Positions 1 to 8,633 of a stretch of 30,000 nt of DNA are shown piece after piece. Below the pieces are notes generated by a model. That model was not told the origin of the DNA, did no database searches, and worked only from the letters and a program-made list of their open reading frames with translations. The DNA is from a virus. Both the position numbers and the translations under genes were made by a program. The first letter of the stretch is position 1. The number at the start of each line of letters is the position of its first letter. The stretch is from IMG/VR virus record IMGVR_UViG_3300034061_001183, positions 1 to 30,000 of that record; one strand, written 5' to 3'.

Positions 1-146
1 AATTCTTCCATCTTGGCTTCCAATGAATGTTCTTTCTTAATCTTCATTGGTTTCAACGATTCTTTAATGATGTTACGAATAGCCTTTTCTAACTTAACTT
101 CGGCTACACATTCACTGATAATTTTCTTTAGTTCTTTATTGGTCAT
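1..146 (-). CDS. Partial hypothetical protein (N-terminus only)
   Basis: This reading frame starts at an ATG (144-146) and stays open to the left edge of the window, so only the first 48 residues are visible. The visible part is lysine- and glutamate-rich and looks like one or two amphipathic helices (begins MTNKELKKIISECVAEV). It lies just after the mom-like gene on the same strand, separated by 30 AT-rich bases. No Shine-Dalgarno sequence is evident. No function can be assigned from this fragment. The alternative plus-strand frame over the same bases is a shadow without support. Confidence 0.6.
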   Translation of the reverse strand, partial: MTNKELKKIISECVAEVKLEKAIRNIIKESLKPMKIKKEHSLEAKMEE

Positions 147-176
147 ATATATGAAAATGGTTATATATAAATATTG

Positions 177-959
177 TCAAAAAAATGAATTATCATTCTT
201 ATTTTCAACTACAATTTCCATTATTTCTTCTTTATAAGTATTGGTTTTTGGAGCGGACAACACTTTATGTTTCAATGATTTAGACAGTTTTTTGTTTTCT
301 ATCTTATTACTGATGAATTTTATATAACGATGTTTACCGCTTTCCTTTTTCCTCCAGAATGTATGACCAATCTTCTTCTTTAATACATCTACACTATGAC
401 TGCCCCAATTAGCATATACAGTTCTACTATGTATCCATTCGTAATCAGGCGGACCTTTTAAACTTACACTATAATTAGGCATAATAGCCACATCGACATA
501 ATTATCCCCTTGATATAAAAACCCAGTAGCTTGATAGATTTTACCGAGATGTCCTACTTCACTATCTGCATAACTCAATATGCACTTGATAATGGGAAAA
601 TCACGGTTTAATTGTCTGAATGACTCCGCAATACAATAACTCTCTATATTCTTACCATACCCATCAGCAATCCATAAACGGGTCAATTCTAACACATTAT
701 TATTAACTAATAGAGGACTTATACTAGTGCTAGCATTTCTACCTACTGCCTGTCCATATACTAATACACCAATTAATTTACTATTATAACCACCAAAAAA
801 AGTGCTTTCTATATATTCTTTATAGTAAACACCATATGCAACTCTACAAACCGTCCATTTATGAGTATAATGGTTTTTTACAATAATATCCTTAGCCAAA
901 TTCTTTTGAATGGGTCTAAGGTAAATTAATGATGTATCACAATAATGCGTCTCGGACAT
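177..959 (-). CDS. mom: Mom-like DNA modification protein (GNAT-like fold)
   Basis: This 260-residue protein resembles the Mom family of phage Mu, which converts adenine in phage DNA to a carbamoylmethyl-type derivative and so blocks many restriction enzymes. Visible signatures in order are: N29-H30-Y31 near the N-terminus; a beta strand (IGVLVYGQ, 63-70); the ELTRLW block (91-96) followed by a Gly-rich turn and helix (GYGKNIES, 100-107); SYAD (129-132); and GKIYQATGF (139-147). This is the layout of a GNAT-type acyltransferase core, and the YQATGF/NFxY end is typical of Mom. A basic C-terminal tail (residues 195-230) could contact DNA. The gene is the penultimate one visible on the left, downstream of nrdAB. 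There is no Shine-Dalgarno sequence, and a perfect hairpin ends three bases before the ATG. Family membership is inferred from motifs; the exact modified base and substrate cannot be told. Confidence 0.72.
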   Translation of the reverse strand: MSETHYCDTSLIYLRPIQKNLAKDIIVKNHYTHKWTVCRVAYGVYYKEYIESTFFGGYNSKLIGVLVYGQAVGRNASTSISPLLVNNNVLELTRLWIADGYGKNIESYCIAESFRQLNRDFPIIKCILSYADSEVGHLGKIYQATGFLYQGDNYVDVAIMPNYSVSLKGPPDYEWIHSRTVYANWGSHSVDVLKKKIGHTFWRKKESGKHRYIKFISNKIENKKLSKSLKHKVLSAPKTNTYKEEIMEIVVENKNDNSFF

Positions 960-962
960 AAC

Positions 963-986
963 AATTCTAATATCACTATTAGAATT
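963..986 (-). promoter_or_regulatory. RNA hairpin with GNRA loop abutting the mom-like start codon
   Basis: The transcript strand reads AATTCTAATA-GTGA-TATTAGAATT: a perfect 10-bp stem closed by a GTGA (GNRA-class) tetraloop. Three bases (GTT) separate it from the ATG at 957-959. There is no T-tract after it, so it does not look like an intrinsic terminator for the gene upstream. It occupies the position where a ribosome binding site should be. In phage Mu, mom translation is controlled by an mRNA structure that the Com protein opens; a comparable role here is inference. Confidence 0.6.
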
Positions 987-989
987 ATA

Positions 990-1379
990 TTACACCAGTT
1001 TCAATTTTTCAACTTTTTTTTTATTAACTTTTCCACTATTTAATAAAGTCTTTATAACCTCATTCGACGCATCAAGTTTGATTTCAAGTTCGTTTAACTC
1101 AGCTTGTAATCGTTTATTTTCGTCTTTATATTCCCTCAACTCTTTCTTTATACTTTCATTTTCTTTTTTATACGCATTCATTTCTTGTCTAATCGCATCT
1201 CTATCGGTTCTACATTCATCCAAGTCTTTCTTAAGTTCTTTTCGCAACTTTTCATTGGATTCATTTATTAATTTCACCAAATCAAGTCTTGATTTTTTAG
1301 ACGCTATCGCATATGCAACTACAGATGAAAATATAGCCGGTATAATTGCAATTAAAGAAGTAGAAATTGTATCATTCAT
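990..1379 (-). CDS. Membrane-anchored coiled-coil protein of unknown function
   Basis: This is a 129-residue protein. Residues 5-26 (TSLIAIIPAIFSSVVAYAIA) form one hydrophobic segment, followed by a short basic stretch (SKKSR). From about residue 38 to 113 there is a continuous charged heptad pattern with many Glu, Lys and Leu residues, indicating a long coiled coil. The most likely topology is an N-terminal membrane anchor with the coiled coil on one face of the membrane. The shape recalls small phage membrane proteins such as spanin inner-membrane subunits (Rz-like), but no proline-rich region or neighbouring lysis gene supports that name. It lies between nrdB and the mom-like gene, 30 bases before the latter, and probably shares their transcript. 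Function is unknown. Confidence 0.6.
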   Translation of the reverse strand: MNDTISTSLIAIIPAIFSSVVAYAIASKKSRLDLVKLINESNEKLRKELKKDLDECRTDRDAIRQEMNAYKKENESIKKELREYKDENKRLQAELNELEIKLDASNEVIKTLLNSGKVNKKKVEKLKLV

Positions 1380-1435
1380 ATTATAAAAACATACTTAAAT
1401 AAATATAGTTATTATAAAATAAATTATAAAAATTT

Positions 1436-2494
1436 TTACAATTTGAAATCGTCAAATGCACTATCGTTAATAGTATTATCTACACCTTTTACATAACTAC
1501 TCAATTCGGTTTCTTGAGGGGCTACTTGTAGTTTCTTACTATCATAGTAACTATCCAACCACCCAGCCAATGGATTGGTTTTAGCAGCTGGATACAACTT
1601 CTTATATCCAAGACTTGTTAATCTATTATTGGCCAACCACTCAATATAATGCTTTAAACTCTCAGCAGTCAATCCAATCAAACTACCCTTACTGAATAGA
1701 TAGTCTGCCCAGTCTTTTTCTGCATTAACCGCCATTTCATAAGCAGCATAGATCTTCTCTTCATTTTTCTTAACAATATCTTGGAATCCTTCATCTGGGT
1801 TGTTGATCCAGTTCTTCATGATGTTCTGAGTAATAGCTACGTGTAGATTTTCATCACGGCTAATAAACTTAATAATCTTACTATTACCCTCCATCTTTCC
1901 ACGATAGCCAAAGTAGAAACTACAAGCAAAACTCACATAGAAAATCAATCCTTCAGTGATCTGCGTAGCAAGAACAGCATCAAACAATTGTTGTTTAACA
2001 TCATCTGATGGCTTTAGTAGTTCATCATACTTCTTACTGATTGCAGTAGCTCTCTTAACAATTTCTTCATCATTCAAAATACTATCAAAAAACTTGGTAG
2101 CATCTGGATAAACATTGTTTAGAATGTATGTATAACTGTTACTGTGAATAGTTTCAAAGAAACTCCATGTGTTCATGCAAATCTCCAATTCACTATTGGT
2201 AACATGCTTCATAAGTTCATGAATACTACGACTCAACATACTATCAGTCATAGTCTGAAACTTTAGATTGCTATCAAATACAAAACGTTCTTCAGGTGAA
2301 AGATTCTTATAATCACTAATGTCCTTCACCAAAGAAACTTCTTGTGGTCTCCAAAAGAAATTCAATTGTTGATCGTATAGGTCATAGAACTTAGGATACT
2401 TGATCAAATCATATCGTTGTAGTGATAGATCTTCTCCCAAGAACATTGGATTTCTTAATTGGTCTATGTTTCTTTTATTTAATACAGTTTTCAT
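1436..2494 (-). CDS. nrdB: Ribonucleotide reductase class Ia, beta subunit
   Basis: NrdB (352 residues) houses the diiron centre and tyrosyl radical that start ribonucleotide reduction in the NrdA partner. All expected ligands are present by comparison with the E. coli enzyme: D84 (LKFQTMTD), E114 and H117 (FFETIHS), E181 (ITEGLIFY), E215 and H218 (RDENLH). The radical tyrosine is Y121 (HSNSY). This marks the protein as a tyrosyl-radical class Ia enzyme rather than a metal-only variant. Its length is slightly short of the E. coli protein. It follows nrdA by 12 bases and has the strongest Shine-Dalgarno in this part of the window (AGGAGG at 2500-2505, five bases before the ATG), suggesting strong independent translation within an nrdA-nrdB operon. 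Confidence 0.97.
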   Translation of the reverse strand: MKTVLNKRNIDQLRNPMFLGEDLSLQRYDLIKYPKFYDLYDQQLNFFWRPQEVSLVKDISDYKNLSPEERFVFDSNLKFQTMTDSMLSRSIHELMKHVTNSELEICMNTWSFFETIHSNSYTYILNNVYPDATKFFDSILNDEEIVKRATAISKKYDELLKPSDDVKQQLFDAVLATQITEGLIFYVSFACSFYFGYRGKMEGNSKIIKFISRDENLHVAITQNIMKNWINNPDEGFQDIVKKNEEKIYAAYEMAVNAEKDWADYLFSKGSLIGLTAESLKHYIEWLANNRLTSLGYKKLYPAAKTNPLAGWLDSYYDSKKLQVAPQETELSSYVKGVDNTINDSAFDDFKL

Positions 2495-2499
2495 CTTAT

Positions 2500-2505
2500 C
2501 CTCCT
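2500..2505 (-). promoter_or_regulatory. Consensus Shine-Dalgarno of nrdB
   Basis: The minus strand reads AGGAGG five bases before the nrdB ATG. It overlaps the nrdA-nrdB intergenic gap and sets the nrdB start without ambiguity. Most neighbouring genes lack so good a site. Confidence 0.85.
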
Positions 2506-2506
2506 A

Positions 2507-4795
2507 TTATAGAGCACACGCTCCGCTAGCACAACCACTTTCTTCTATAACCACTTTCTTTGTCTCCAAAGTCTTTTGTTCCATTGCGGTTTGTTTATCA
2601 CCGTCATCGGTATTAGCATAATATAAATTCTTAATACCATACTTATAAGCCGTCAAAATATCCTTAATAACTTCCTGAACAGGAACTTTATTATTTGGAT
2701 AACGTGAAGGAATGTAATAAGTGTTGGTGCTAATGCTCATATCAGTAAACTTCTGAATGGCAGCAGCCACTTTTAAATATCCTTCATTACTTGGCATATC
2801 AAAAGCAAAGGTATAATTTTCTTTATACTTGTCAATACCAGGAACAACTACAGGCAAAATGTTACTCTTGCTACCCTTGAAACTAATAGCACTACGAGGA
2901 GGTTCAATACCATTCGTAGAACTTTGAATTACACTACTAGATTCTACAGGCATACAAGCAGTTAATGTTGAATGACGCATTCCATACTTCTTAATATCTT
3001 CACGTAGGCTTTCCCAGTCACAATGAAGTTTCTCAGTTATGAATTCGTCAATGTCTCTCTTATAAGTATCAATTGGAAGGACTCCCTGACTAAATTTTGT
3101 GCGATCAAATTTTTCACACTTACCTACTTCTTTAGCCATCTCAACACTAGCTTTAATCAAATAATAACTAGTCTTTTCCATCCACTTAGCAACAAAGTTA
3201 GGAGCATCCTTGTCCCAATACTTCAATCCTTCTTTAGCCAACAAAGCAGCCAAGTTACTTACACCAACACCAAGGCTACGTCGTTTCTTAGCGAAGTTTT
3301 CAGCTGCTGGAACGAAATAATCTTGATGGTCAATCAATGAATCCAACATTCTGACAATAATGTCACAAACACTTTCCATTTCATCATCATCCTTGATTTC
3401 CAACCAATTCAATGCGGCCAGAATACATACACCAATTTCACCGTCTTTATCATTAACGTCACTGATAGGAATCAATGGGTGGTTAACCTCAAGACATAGA
3501 TTGCTTGTATCAACTTGATCTAACCAACTACCATGTTCATTGGCGTGATCGACGTGCATTGTATAAATACGTCCAGTTTCAAGACGTTCCTTAGCCAATA
3601 GACCCATCAATTCACGAGCGTTAATCTTCTTCTTGAACTTAATGTTCTTATTAGCTTCAGCCTTTTCATACTTCTCCTTGAATCCTTCCATGCCGAAAGT
3701 ATTCCACAATGAAGGACATTCGTGATAACTAAACAATGTAACATCTTGATTCTTGAGGAATCGTTCAAATATAACTTTATCTAATCCAACACAATAATCC
3801 AACTTACGAACACGATTATCATCAGTTCCCGCATTGTTCTTCAATACAAGAATATCCATGATATCATAATGAAACCAAGCAAAGTTTACAGTTGCACTTC
3901 CGCCACGAATACCATTTTGATGACAACTCTTCACTGTGGATTCAAATGCCTTACTAAAAGGAATTGGTCCGGTATGAATAACTTCACCATTACGAATAGG
4001 AGCATTAGTAGCACGTAATCTGGATAGATTCAATCCAATACCATAACGGCTTGCGGTGGCAAATCCTACAGCACTATTATTTGCAAAGATACTCTTGAGT
4101 GTATCGTCTACAGTAAACAAACTACAAGAAGCATAACTCTTCATTACAGTTCTTACACCGGCCATAATAGGGGTGGGAAGATTAATCTTATGCTTACTAA
4201 AGTAGTTATACGCCTTCTTTACATATTCCAATCTATTTTCTTTATAGTTCTTAAAGAAGGTCATTGCGATTAGAATATATGCAAACTGAGGAGTCTCATA
4301 TATCTTCTTGGTTGATCTGTTCTGGACCAAATACTTATCACACAACTGTTTAATTCCAGCGTATGTGAAATTAAAATCTCTATCGTGTTTAAGAAACTCG
4401 TCAATCTTGTCAAATTCTTGTTTAGTATACCATTGAAGAATTTCTTCATCATATACTAGATTAGAAACGTTGTCTTTGACAAGATCATACAATTTAGGTG
4501 GATTCTTACCACCCCAAACTTCTTTACGAAGTTGGTAATTAAGCAATCTACTTGCAACAAATTGGTAATTGGGTTTATCTTCGCTAATTAGATTAGCAGA
4601 AGATTCGATAAGAAGTTTATGTATATCTGCGCTTGACATTCCATCAAAGAATGACAAATGTGCATTCATACCAACTTCTTCAAAACTAACTCCTTTTATA
4701 TCCTCCGTAGCCCACTGCAACACTTTGTTTATTTTGTCTGCATTAAACTTCTCGGTTTTTCCGCTACGCTTTTTAATAAAAATATCTTTGTTCAT
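2507..4795 (-). CDS. nrdA: Ribonucleotide reductase class Ia, alpha subunit
   Basis: NrdA (762 residues) reduces ribonucleoside diphosphates to deoxy forms for phage DNA synthesis. An N-terminal ATP-cone (about residues 5-92, KKRSGKTEKFNADKI onward) indicates allosteric control by ATP/dATP. Catalytic residues match the E. coli enzyme: C224 and C457 form the redox pair, and NLCLE carries N432, C434 (thiyl radical site) and E436. The radical-transfer tyrosine pair is in NLYYANT, and the mobile C-terminal tail ends GCASGAC with C755 and C760, the shuttle cysteines. The protein is complete, with no intein or intron. It is the first gene of an nrdA-nrdB pair directly downstream of the gp41 helicase. 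No Shine-Dalgarno is seen before its ATG. Confidence 0.97.
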   Translation of the reverse strand: MNKDIFIKKRSGKTEKFNADKINKVLQWATEDIKGVSFEEVGMNAHLSFFDGMSSADIHKLLIESSANLISEDKPNYQFVASRLLNYQLRKEVWGGKNPPKLYDLVKDNVSNLVYDEEILQWYTKQEFDKIDEFLKHDRDFNFTYAGIKQLCDKYLVQNRSTKKIYETPQFAYILIAMTFFKNYKENRLEYVKKAYNYFSKHKINLPTPIMAGVRTVMKSYASCSLFTVDDTLKSIFANNSAVGFATASRYGIGLNLSRLRATNAPIRNGEVIHTGPIPFSKAFESTVKSCHQNGIRGGSATVNFAWFHYDIMDILVLKNNAGTDDNRVRKLDYCVGLDKVIFERFLKNQDVTLFSYHECPSLWNTFGMEGFKEKYEKAEANKNIKFKKKINARELMGLLAKERLETGRIYTMHVDHANEHGSWLDQVDTSNLCLEVNHPLIPISDVNDKDGEIGVCILAALNWLEIKDDDEMESVCDIIVRMLDSLIDHQDYFVPAAENFAKKRRSLGVGVSNLAALLAKEGLKYWDKDAPNFVAKWMEKTSYYLIKASVEMAKEVGKCEKFDRTKFSQGVLPIDTYKRDIDEFITEKLHCDWESLREDIKKYGMRHSTLTACMPVESSSVIQSSTNGIEPPRSAISFKGSKSNILPVVVPGIDKYKENYTFAFDMPSNEGYLKVAAAIQKFTDMSISTNTYYIPSRYPNNKVPVQEVIKDILTAYKYGIKNLYYANTDDGDKQTAMEQKTLETKKVVIEESGCASGACAL

Positions 4796-4840
4796 AAAAC
4801 TTTAAAATAGGTAATAAATAATTATCATGTTCTAAAAAAT

Positions 4841-4866
4841 AATTTTCAAATTTATTTTTGAAAATT
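4841..4866 (-). terminator. AT-rich hairpin, possible terminator after gp41
   Basis: A perfect 10-bp inverted repeat (AATTTTCAAA / TTTGAAAATT, loop of six) lies in the gp41-nrdA gap. On the minus strand it is followed by a T-rich run (ATTTTTTAG). The stem is nearly all A-T, so termination would be weak; partial read-through into nrdA is plausible. Confidence 0.4.
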
Positions 4867-4908
4867 TTCTACTTTTTGAACTTTTTGTTAATCATCTTGA
4901 TATGAGAA

Positions 4909-6294
4909 TTACTCTGAATCCTCTTCGCTCATATGAGCATTCCATTTACCAGACATCATCTTCTTGACAAGATTTTCGCCTTGGTTCATTTCATTGATGA
5001 TTCCCATACCTTCCCTACTGTTTTCAGCAAAGATTTGAATATCACCACAACCCGCGTTCATTCGACTTGGGAATGTAATACCGTCTGGTCCAAATCGATT
5101 CTTAATAATATGGAATCGTGCGGTGTTACTAACTTTATCGTTAACTTTACGACTGAGTGACATAACAAAATCAGCCGTCATGATTTTACGATAACTGTCT
5201 GAAATATTATTTGCTTGAATAATATCTTCATCCATAGCAGCACGATTGCTTTGACTTGCAGTCCAAACTGGAACCTGAAGTTCACCGGCAATACCACGAA
5301 GTTCTTCATAGATACCACCCGCCTCACTATAACTGTTACTATTACGTTCACTTTGGGATGGACGTAGAATATCAGCATAGTCAACGATAATCATATCTAC
5401 TTTTGTCCCCAGAGTTTGGATACGTTCTGCATGAAGCTTCAAACTGTGAGCGGACACAGTTTTGATGGGGAAATACTTAATGATAAGTTTGCCGGGAACT
5501 TCAGAAATTTTCTTCTTTACAACATCAACGTTATTACGAATGTTCTGGAAATCAATACCAGTGAAACACGCATCGTAACGTAGTCCAACGTAGTTTTCAT
5601 TCAACTCAAGAGTATAATGTAACACATTCTTACCCTGCTTCATTGCCTCGGCACCAATCTTGGCAAGAACCCAACTCTTACCACTACCAGCACAAGCAGT
5701 AATAACACCCATTTCACCGCCAGCCAATCCACCGTCCATAACAGTGTCAACTTCTGTCCAATTGGTCTTGACGGTCTTACGAGCCATCATACTCATACGT
5801 TTTTCCACATCGACTTCGTATTCATGACCGATATTTCTTTCCATACCAGCCTTCATAGCAACGTCAACAACATGCTTGATCTTGTCATATTGACCATTCT
5901 TCAGATGATCAACACTCTCCATGATCGCATTCTTCAACTTTTGATTCTTACAAAATTCAAGGAATTGTTCCTTAATAAATTTCAAATCACTGTCAGTGAT
6001 CTTTTGATAAACCAATCTCAATTGGTCAACAACAGTCTTCTTCAACAATTCATTGTCAATACTATCAACCTTGACTTTGAATACCGCCAATGTAGGCAGT
6101 TCTTTATATTGTAGGAAATAACTAACGGTTTCCTTTACAATAAACTGATGTGCATCAGTCTCAAACGATTGCGGTTCCAAAATATCGCTAATGCGTTCAA
6201 TAAATGATTTATCACTCACAAGTGCAGAGATGCACTTGGTTTGAAACTCAGTTCCAAACTTCTTTAGATTATCTATAATGTATGTTTCGCTCAT
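4909..6294 (-). CDS. 41: Replicative DNA helicase, T4 gp41 type (DnaB-like)
   Basis: This 461-residue protein matches the T4 gp41 5'-3' replicative helicase in length and layout. An N-terminal helical domain (about 1-150) corresponds to the primase-interacting part. The RecA-like motor follows, with Walker A at 199-207 (ACAGSGKSW), the DnaB-type Glu in YTLELNE (230), Walker B around D305 (MIIVDYADIL), and WTASQSNRA (344-352) as the motif 3 region. It would form a hexamer that encircles the lagging strand and recruit the primase, which is not in this window. It lies downstream of the RNase H gene with a gap of 63 bases. A possible weak Shine-Dalgarno (AAGGAT) is 16 bases upstream, so the start at the ATG rests mainly on frame and homology. 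Confidence 0.93.
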   Translation of the reverse strand: MSETYIIDNLKKFGTEFQTKCISALVSDKSFIERISDILEPQSFETDAHQFIVKETVSYFLQYKELPTLAVFKVKVDSIDNELLKKTVVDQLRLVYQKITDSDLKFIKEQFLEFCKNQKLKNAIMESVDHLKNGQYDKIKHVVDVAMKAGMERNIGHEYEVDVEKRMSMMARKTVKTNWTEVDTVMDGGLAGGEMGVITACAGSGKSWVLAKIGAEAMKQGKNVLHYTLELNENYVGLRYDACFTGIDFQNIRNNVDVVKKKISEVPGKLIIKYFPIKTVSAHSLKLHAERIQTLGTKVDMIIVDYADILRPSQSERNSNSYSEAGGIYEELRGIAGELQVPVWTASQSNRAAMDEDIIQANNISDSYRKIMTADFVMSLSRKVNDKVSNTARFHIIKNRFGPDGITFPSRMNAGCGDIQIFAENSREGMGIINEMNQGENLVKKMMSGKWNAHMSEEDSE

Positions 6295-6357
6295 AATTTA
6301 ATAACGTATCCTTGTGAGTATAATACTATACCCACTTCTCTTTTTTTAAAAGATTTT

Positions 6358-7425
6358 TTAAGCCACAAATGAATTCACTTTCCCAAACACCTCTTGTAGC
6401 CAGATTATGCTGTTGGGGAAATTGTTTTGCATATTGTCTTCTAACAACAATTTGCTAAACTTATATCTGTCAAGTTTAATCAGTGGTTTCTCAAGAATTT
6501 CATTGATTCTGAGTTGACTAAATGACTGTATCTGCGTTTCATGTAATTGCATTAATTGCCAATTACGTTCTATAATATTCTTATTATCCAAGATGGTATT
6601 ATACAATTTATACTTTCCCTTGTGGGTATCACTATAATTGTATATTTCTTGTAATGAATATCGTTTTTCGTCAGTAAATATAGGAAAACATTTGATGATG
6701 GTCTTCAATCCCGCACCATTTATACCATCAATGTTATCACTATCGTCACCTTCCATTATACGATAATTTATAAAGTTACTACAAGTTACACCATACTCTT
6801 GTAGAATTTCAGCACATCCATACAACTTCTTCTTAGTTGGACTCCAGATTTTAACTCTGTCATTTGCCAACTGCAAAAAGTCTTTGTCTGCACTCATAAT
6901 AGTTACATTACTATTTTTAAAATAGTCTGTAGCTAAATATGCAATTGTGTCATCCGCTTCAATATGATCAATTGCCATAGTTGTAACAGGCAATGTATCC
7001 AAATATCTTACAGTCTTAATCAACTGTATTTTAAGATTCTTTTCTTCTGAATCTGGATTGCTCAGATCCTCATATGTTCTATTGAGACGGATCTTTGTTT
7101 TTCTACCAGCCTTATAATCAGGATAAATTTTTCTGCGTTTCATTGAACCACCATTACCATCAGACACAATTACGATTCTGGTGGGATTCAACAATTTAAC
7201 CGCATATCCAATACTTTTTAAACATCCAGCAATACCACCCGTATGATTTCCATTAGAATTCAATGCGGGACTTGCCATGAATGCTCTAATAAAAGTATTC
7301 ATAAAGTCGATTATAAGGACATCAGAGTTGAGGGTCCGATTAAGACCCTCACTCTGCGGGGTTGTTTTTATTTGATCAAACAAACTAAACAACCTCTTTT
7401 TTTCACTGTCAGTTAGATTGCTCAT
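6358..7425 (-). CDS. rnh: RNase H / 5'-3' exonuclease, T4 Rnh-like (FEN family)
   Basis: This 355-residue enzyme belongs to the flap endonuclease/5'-exonuclease family that removes RNA primers and adjacent DNA from Okazaki fragments. The metal-binding acids appear in order: D40 (LIIDFMN), D89 (IVSDGNGG, followed by the basic RRKIYPDYKAGRK clamp region), E156-D158-D159 (IEADDT), D180 and D182 (SADKDF), and D227 with D230 (GDDSDNIDG, the start of the helix-hairpin-helix GINGAG). It is about 50 residues longer than T4 Rnh, with an N-terminal extension of some 30 residues before the first strand. Its start codon overlaps the uvsX stop as ATGA, indicating translational coupling. Confidence 0.92.
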   Translation of the reverse strand: MSNLTDSEKKRLFSLFDQIKTTPQSEGLNRTLNSDVLIIDFMNTFIRAFMASPALNSNGNHTGGIAGCLKSIGYAVKLLNPTRIVIVSDGNGGSMKRRKIYPDYKAGRKTKIRLNRTYEDLSNPDSEEKNLKIQLIKTVRYLDTLPVTTMAIDHIEADDTIAYLATDYFKNSNVTIMSADKDFLQLANDRVKIWSPTKKKLYGCAEILQEYGVTCSNFINYRIMEGDDSDNIDGINGAGLKTIIKCFPIFTDEKRYSLQEIYNYSDTHKGKYKLYNTILDNKNIIERNWQLMQLHETQIQSFSQLRINEILEKPLIKLDRYKFSKLLLEDNMQNNFPNSIIWLQEVFGKVNSFVA

Positions 7426-8570
7426 TCTTCACTACCAGCAGATTCTTCATCAGTATCCACAACAGCGTCATCAACAATCTGACTATTAGGATCTTTATAT
7501 TTCATAATAACAGACTCACAAATCTTCAAATAAACTTCTTCTTTCAAAGATTGATCAGTCTGCATTGCGGATACAAAGTCCTTGGATTGGAACTTCCATT
7601 CACTGCCATCATCCTTCTTATAGGTATAATAAGCACCACCTTGTTTGATAATGTTATTCTCCTTCAATACTTTGATCCAACTGCTATAGTCGGCAATACC
7701 ACTATCGAAGTAAATATCAAAATTAGCTTGACGTTGTGGTGGACCCATTCTGTTCTTAACAACAACTGCCTTACACTCATTACCGATGATTTCTTCACCC
7801 TTTTTGAGTTTACCAGTGTTGTTCAAACGAACACGGACACTACAATGATAAGCCAAAGCCTTACCACCACTCACCACATACTTGTCACCAAATGCCATAG
7901 CATTTAGATTCTGACGTAATTGATTTGTGAATACAGTAAGAACCTTCTGACGGCCAATCATGTTGGTGATCTTTCTCATGGCCTTACTAATGATAATACT
8001 CTTACCAGTAGCAAATCCATCTTTACCGTGATCACTCTCTAACTCTGCCTTTGTAGAAGCAGCAGCAACAGAGTCAATAATAAGTGTCAAAATACGATCT
8101 TTACTGCTCTTACGAACAATTCCAATCATCTGTTCCATCTTTTCAAAAATATCCTCTACAGTATCCGTTTGGACATATAGAAGATTCTTTAGATCTACGC
8201 CCAAACTCTTCCAGAATTCTGGAGCAGCGGCGTTTTCAGTGTCCAATACTACTGCGACACCACCTTTACGTTGTGTCTCTGCACAAATATGCGCAGACAC
8301 CAAACTCTTTCCGGTTCCTTCCAATCCGTTAAGTTCAACCATCTTTCCAACTGGCAATCCGCCATGTGGACGATTACTAATGGCCAAATCTAACATTGAT
8401 GATCCGGTGCTAATCCAATCACTAATATCGGCGGGGTTTTCTTGTTCATCCAAGAAATAAGCAATTTTACCACCGTCTTTATTTGCTTTATTTAATTCAT
8501 TTGCCAACAACTCAACCAATTCGTCTCGTTGTGGTGATTCATTCTGCGTAACATGTGATTTCTTTTTCAT
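7422..8570 (-). CDS. uvsX: UvsX RecA-like recombinase
   Basis: This 382-residue protein is close in length to T4 UvsX (391). The RecA core has Walker A at 82-89 (GLEGTGKS), a Walker B Asp at D166 (LTLIIDSVAA), and the DNA-binding loop region FTNQLRQNLNAMAFGDKYVVSGGKALAYH (about 214-242), where the GG-KALAYH segment is typical of the family. It would polymerise on gp32-coated ssDNA to drive strand invasion and recombination-dependent replication. The C-terminus is acidic (DTDEESAGSEE), as in many RecA relatives. The gene lies after a hairpin terminator that separates it from gp32, so it may have its own promoter. No clear Shine-Dalgarno is visible. Confidence 0.95.
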   Translation of the reverse strand: MKKKSHVTQNESPQRDELVELLANELNKANKDGGKIAYFLDEQENPADISDWISTGSSMLDLAISNRPHGGLPVGKMVELNGLEGTGKSLVSAHICAETQRKGGVAVVLDTENAAAPEFWKSLGVDLKNLLYVQTDTVEDIFEKMEQMIGIVRKSSKDRILTLIIDSVAAASTKAELESDHGKDGFATGKSIIISKAMRKITNMIGRQKVLTVFTNQLRQNLNAMAFGDKYVVSGGKALAYHCSVRVRLNNTGKLKKGEEIIGNECKAVVVKNRMGPPQRQANFDIYFDSGIADYSSWIKVLKENNIIKQGGAYYTYKKDDGSEWKFQSKDFVSAMQTDQSLKEEVYLKICESVIMKYKDPNSQIVDDAVVDTDEESAGSEE

Positions 8571-8587
8571 AAAACTTATAAGTTAAA

Positions 8588-8616
8588 GGGGTGATAGTAA
8601 TATATACCATCACCCC
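8588..8616 (-). terminator. Hairpin terminator downstream of gene 32
   Basis: An inverted repeat GGGGTGAT...ATCACCCC (8 bp, with inner pairs GTA/TAC) lies 18 bases after the gp32 stop and before uvsX. On the minus strand it is followed by TTTAACTTATAAGTTTT, a poor U-tract. It likely limits read-through from the heavily expressed gp32 gene or protects the 3' end of its mRNA. Confidence 0.6.
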
Positions 8617-8633
8617 AATCTAAACCAGTTATT

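Noticed and set aside
13-237. Plus-strand open frame at the left edge
   Set aside because: It lies over a minus-strand gene that starts at an ATG and stays open to the edge; the plus-strand translation is low-complexity hydrophobic shadow text.
990-1379. Inner-membrane spanin (Rz-like) for the membrane coiled-coil protein
   Set aside because: The shape fits loosely, but there is no overlapping lipoprotein partner and no lysin or holin gene nearby.
6314-6335. Hairpin-like repeat between the RNase H and gp41 genes
   Set aside because: The stem has a mismatch, is AT-rich and has no T-tract after it in the direction of transcription.
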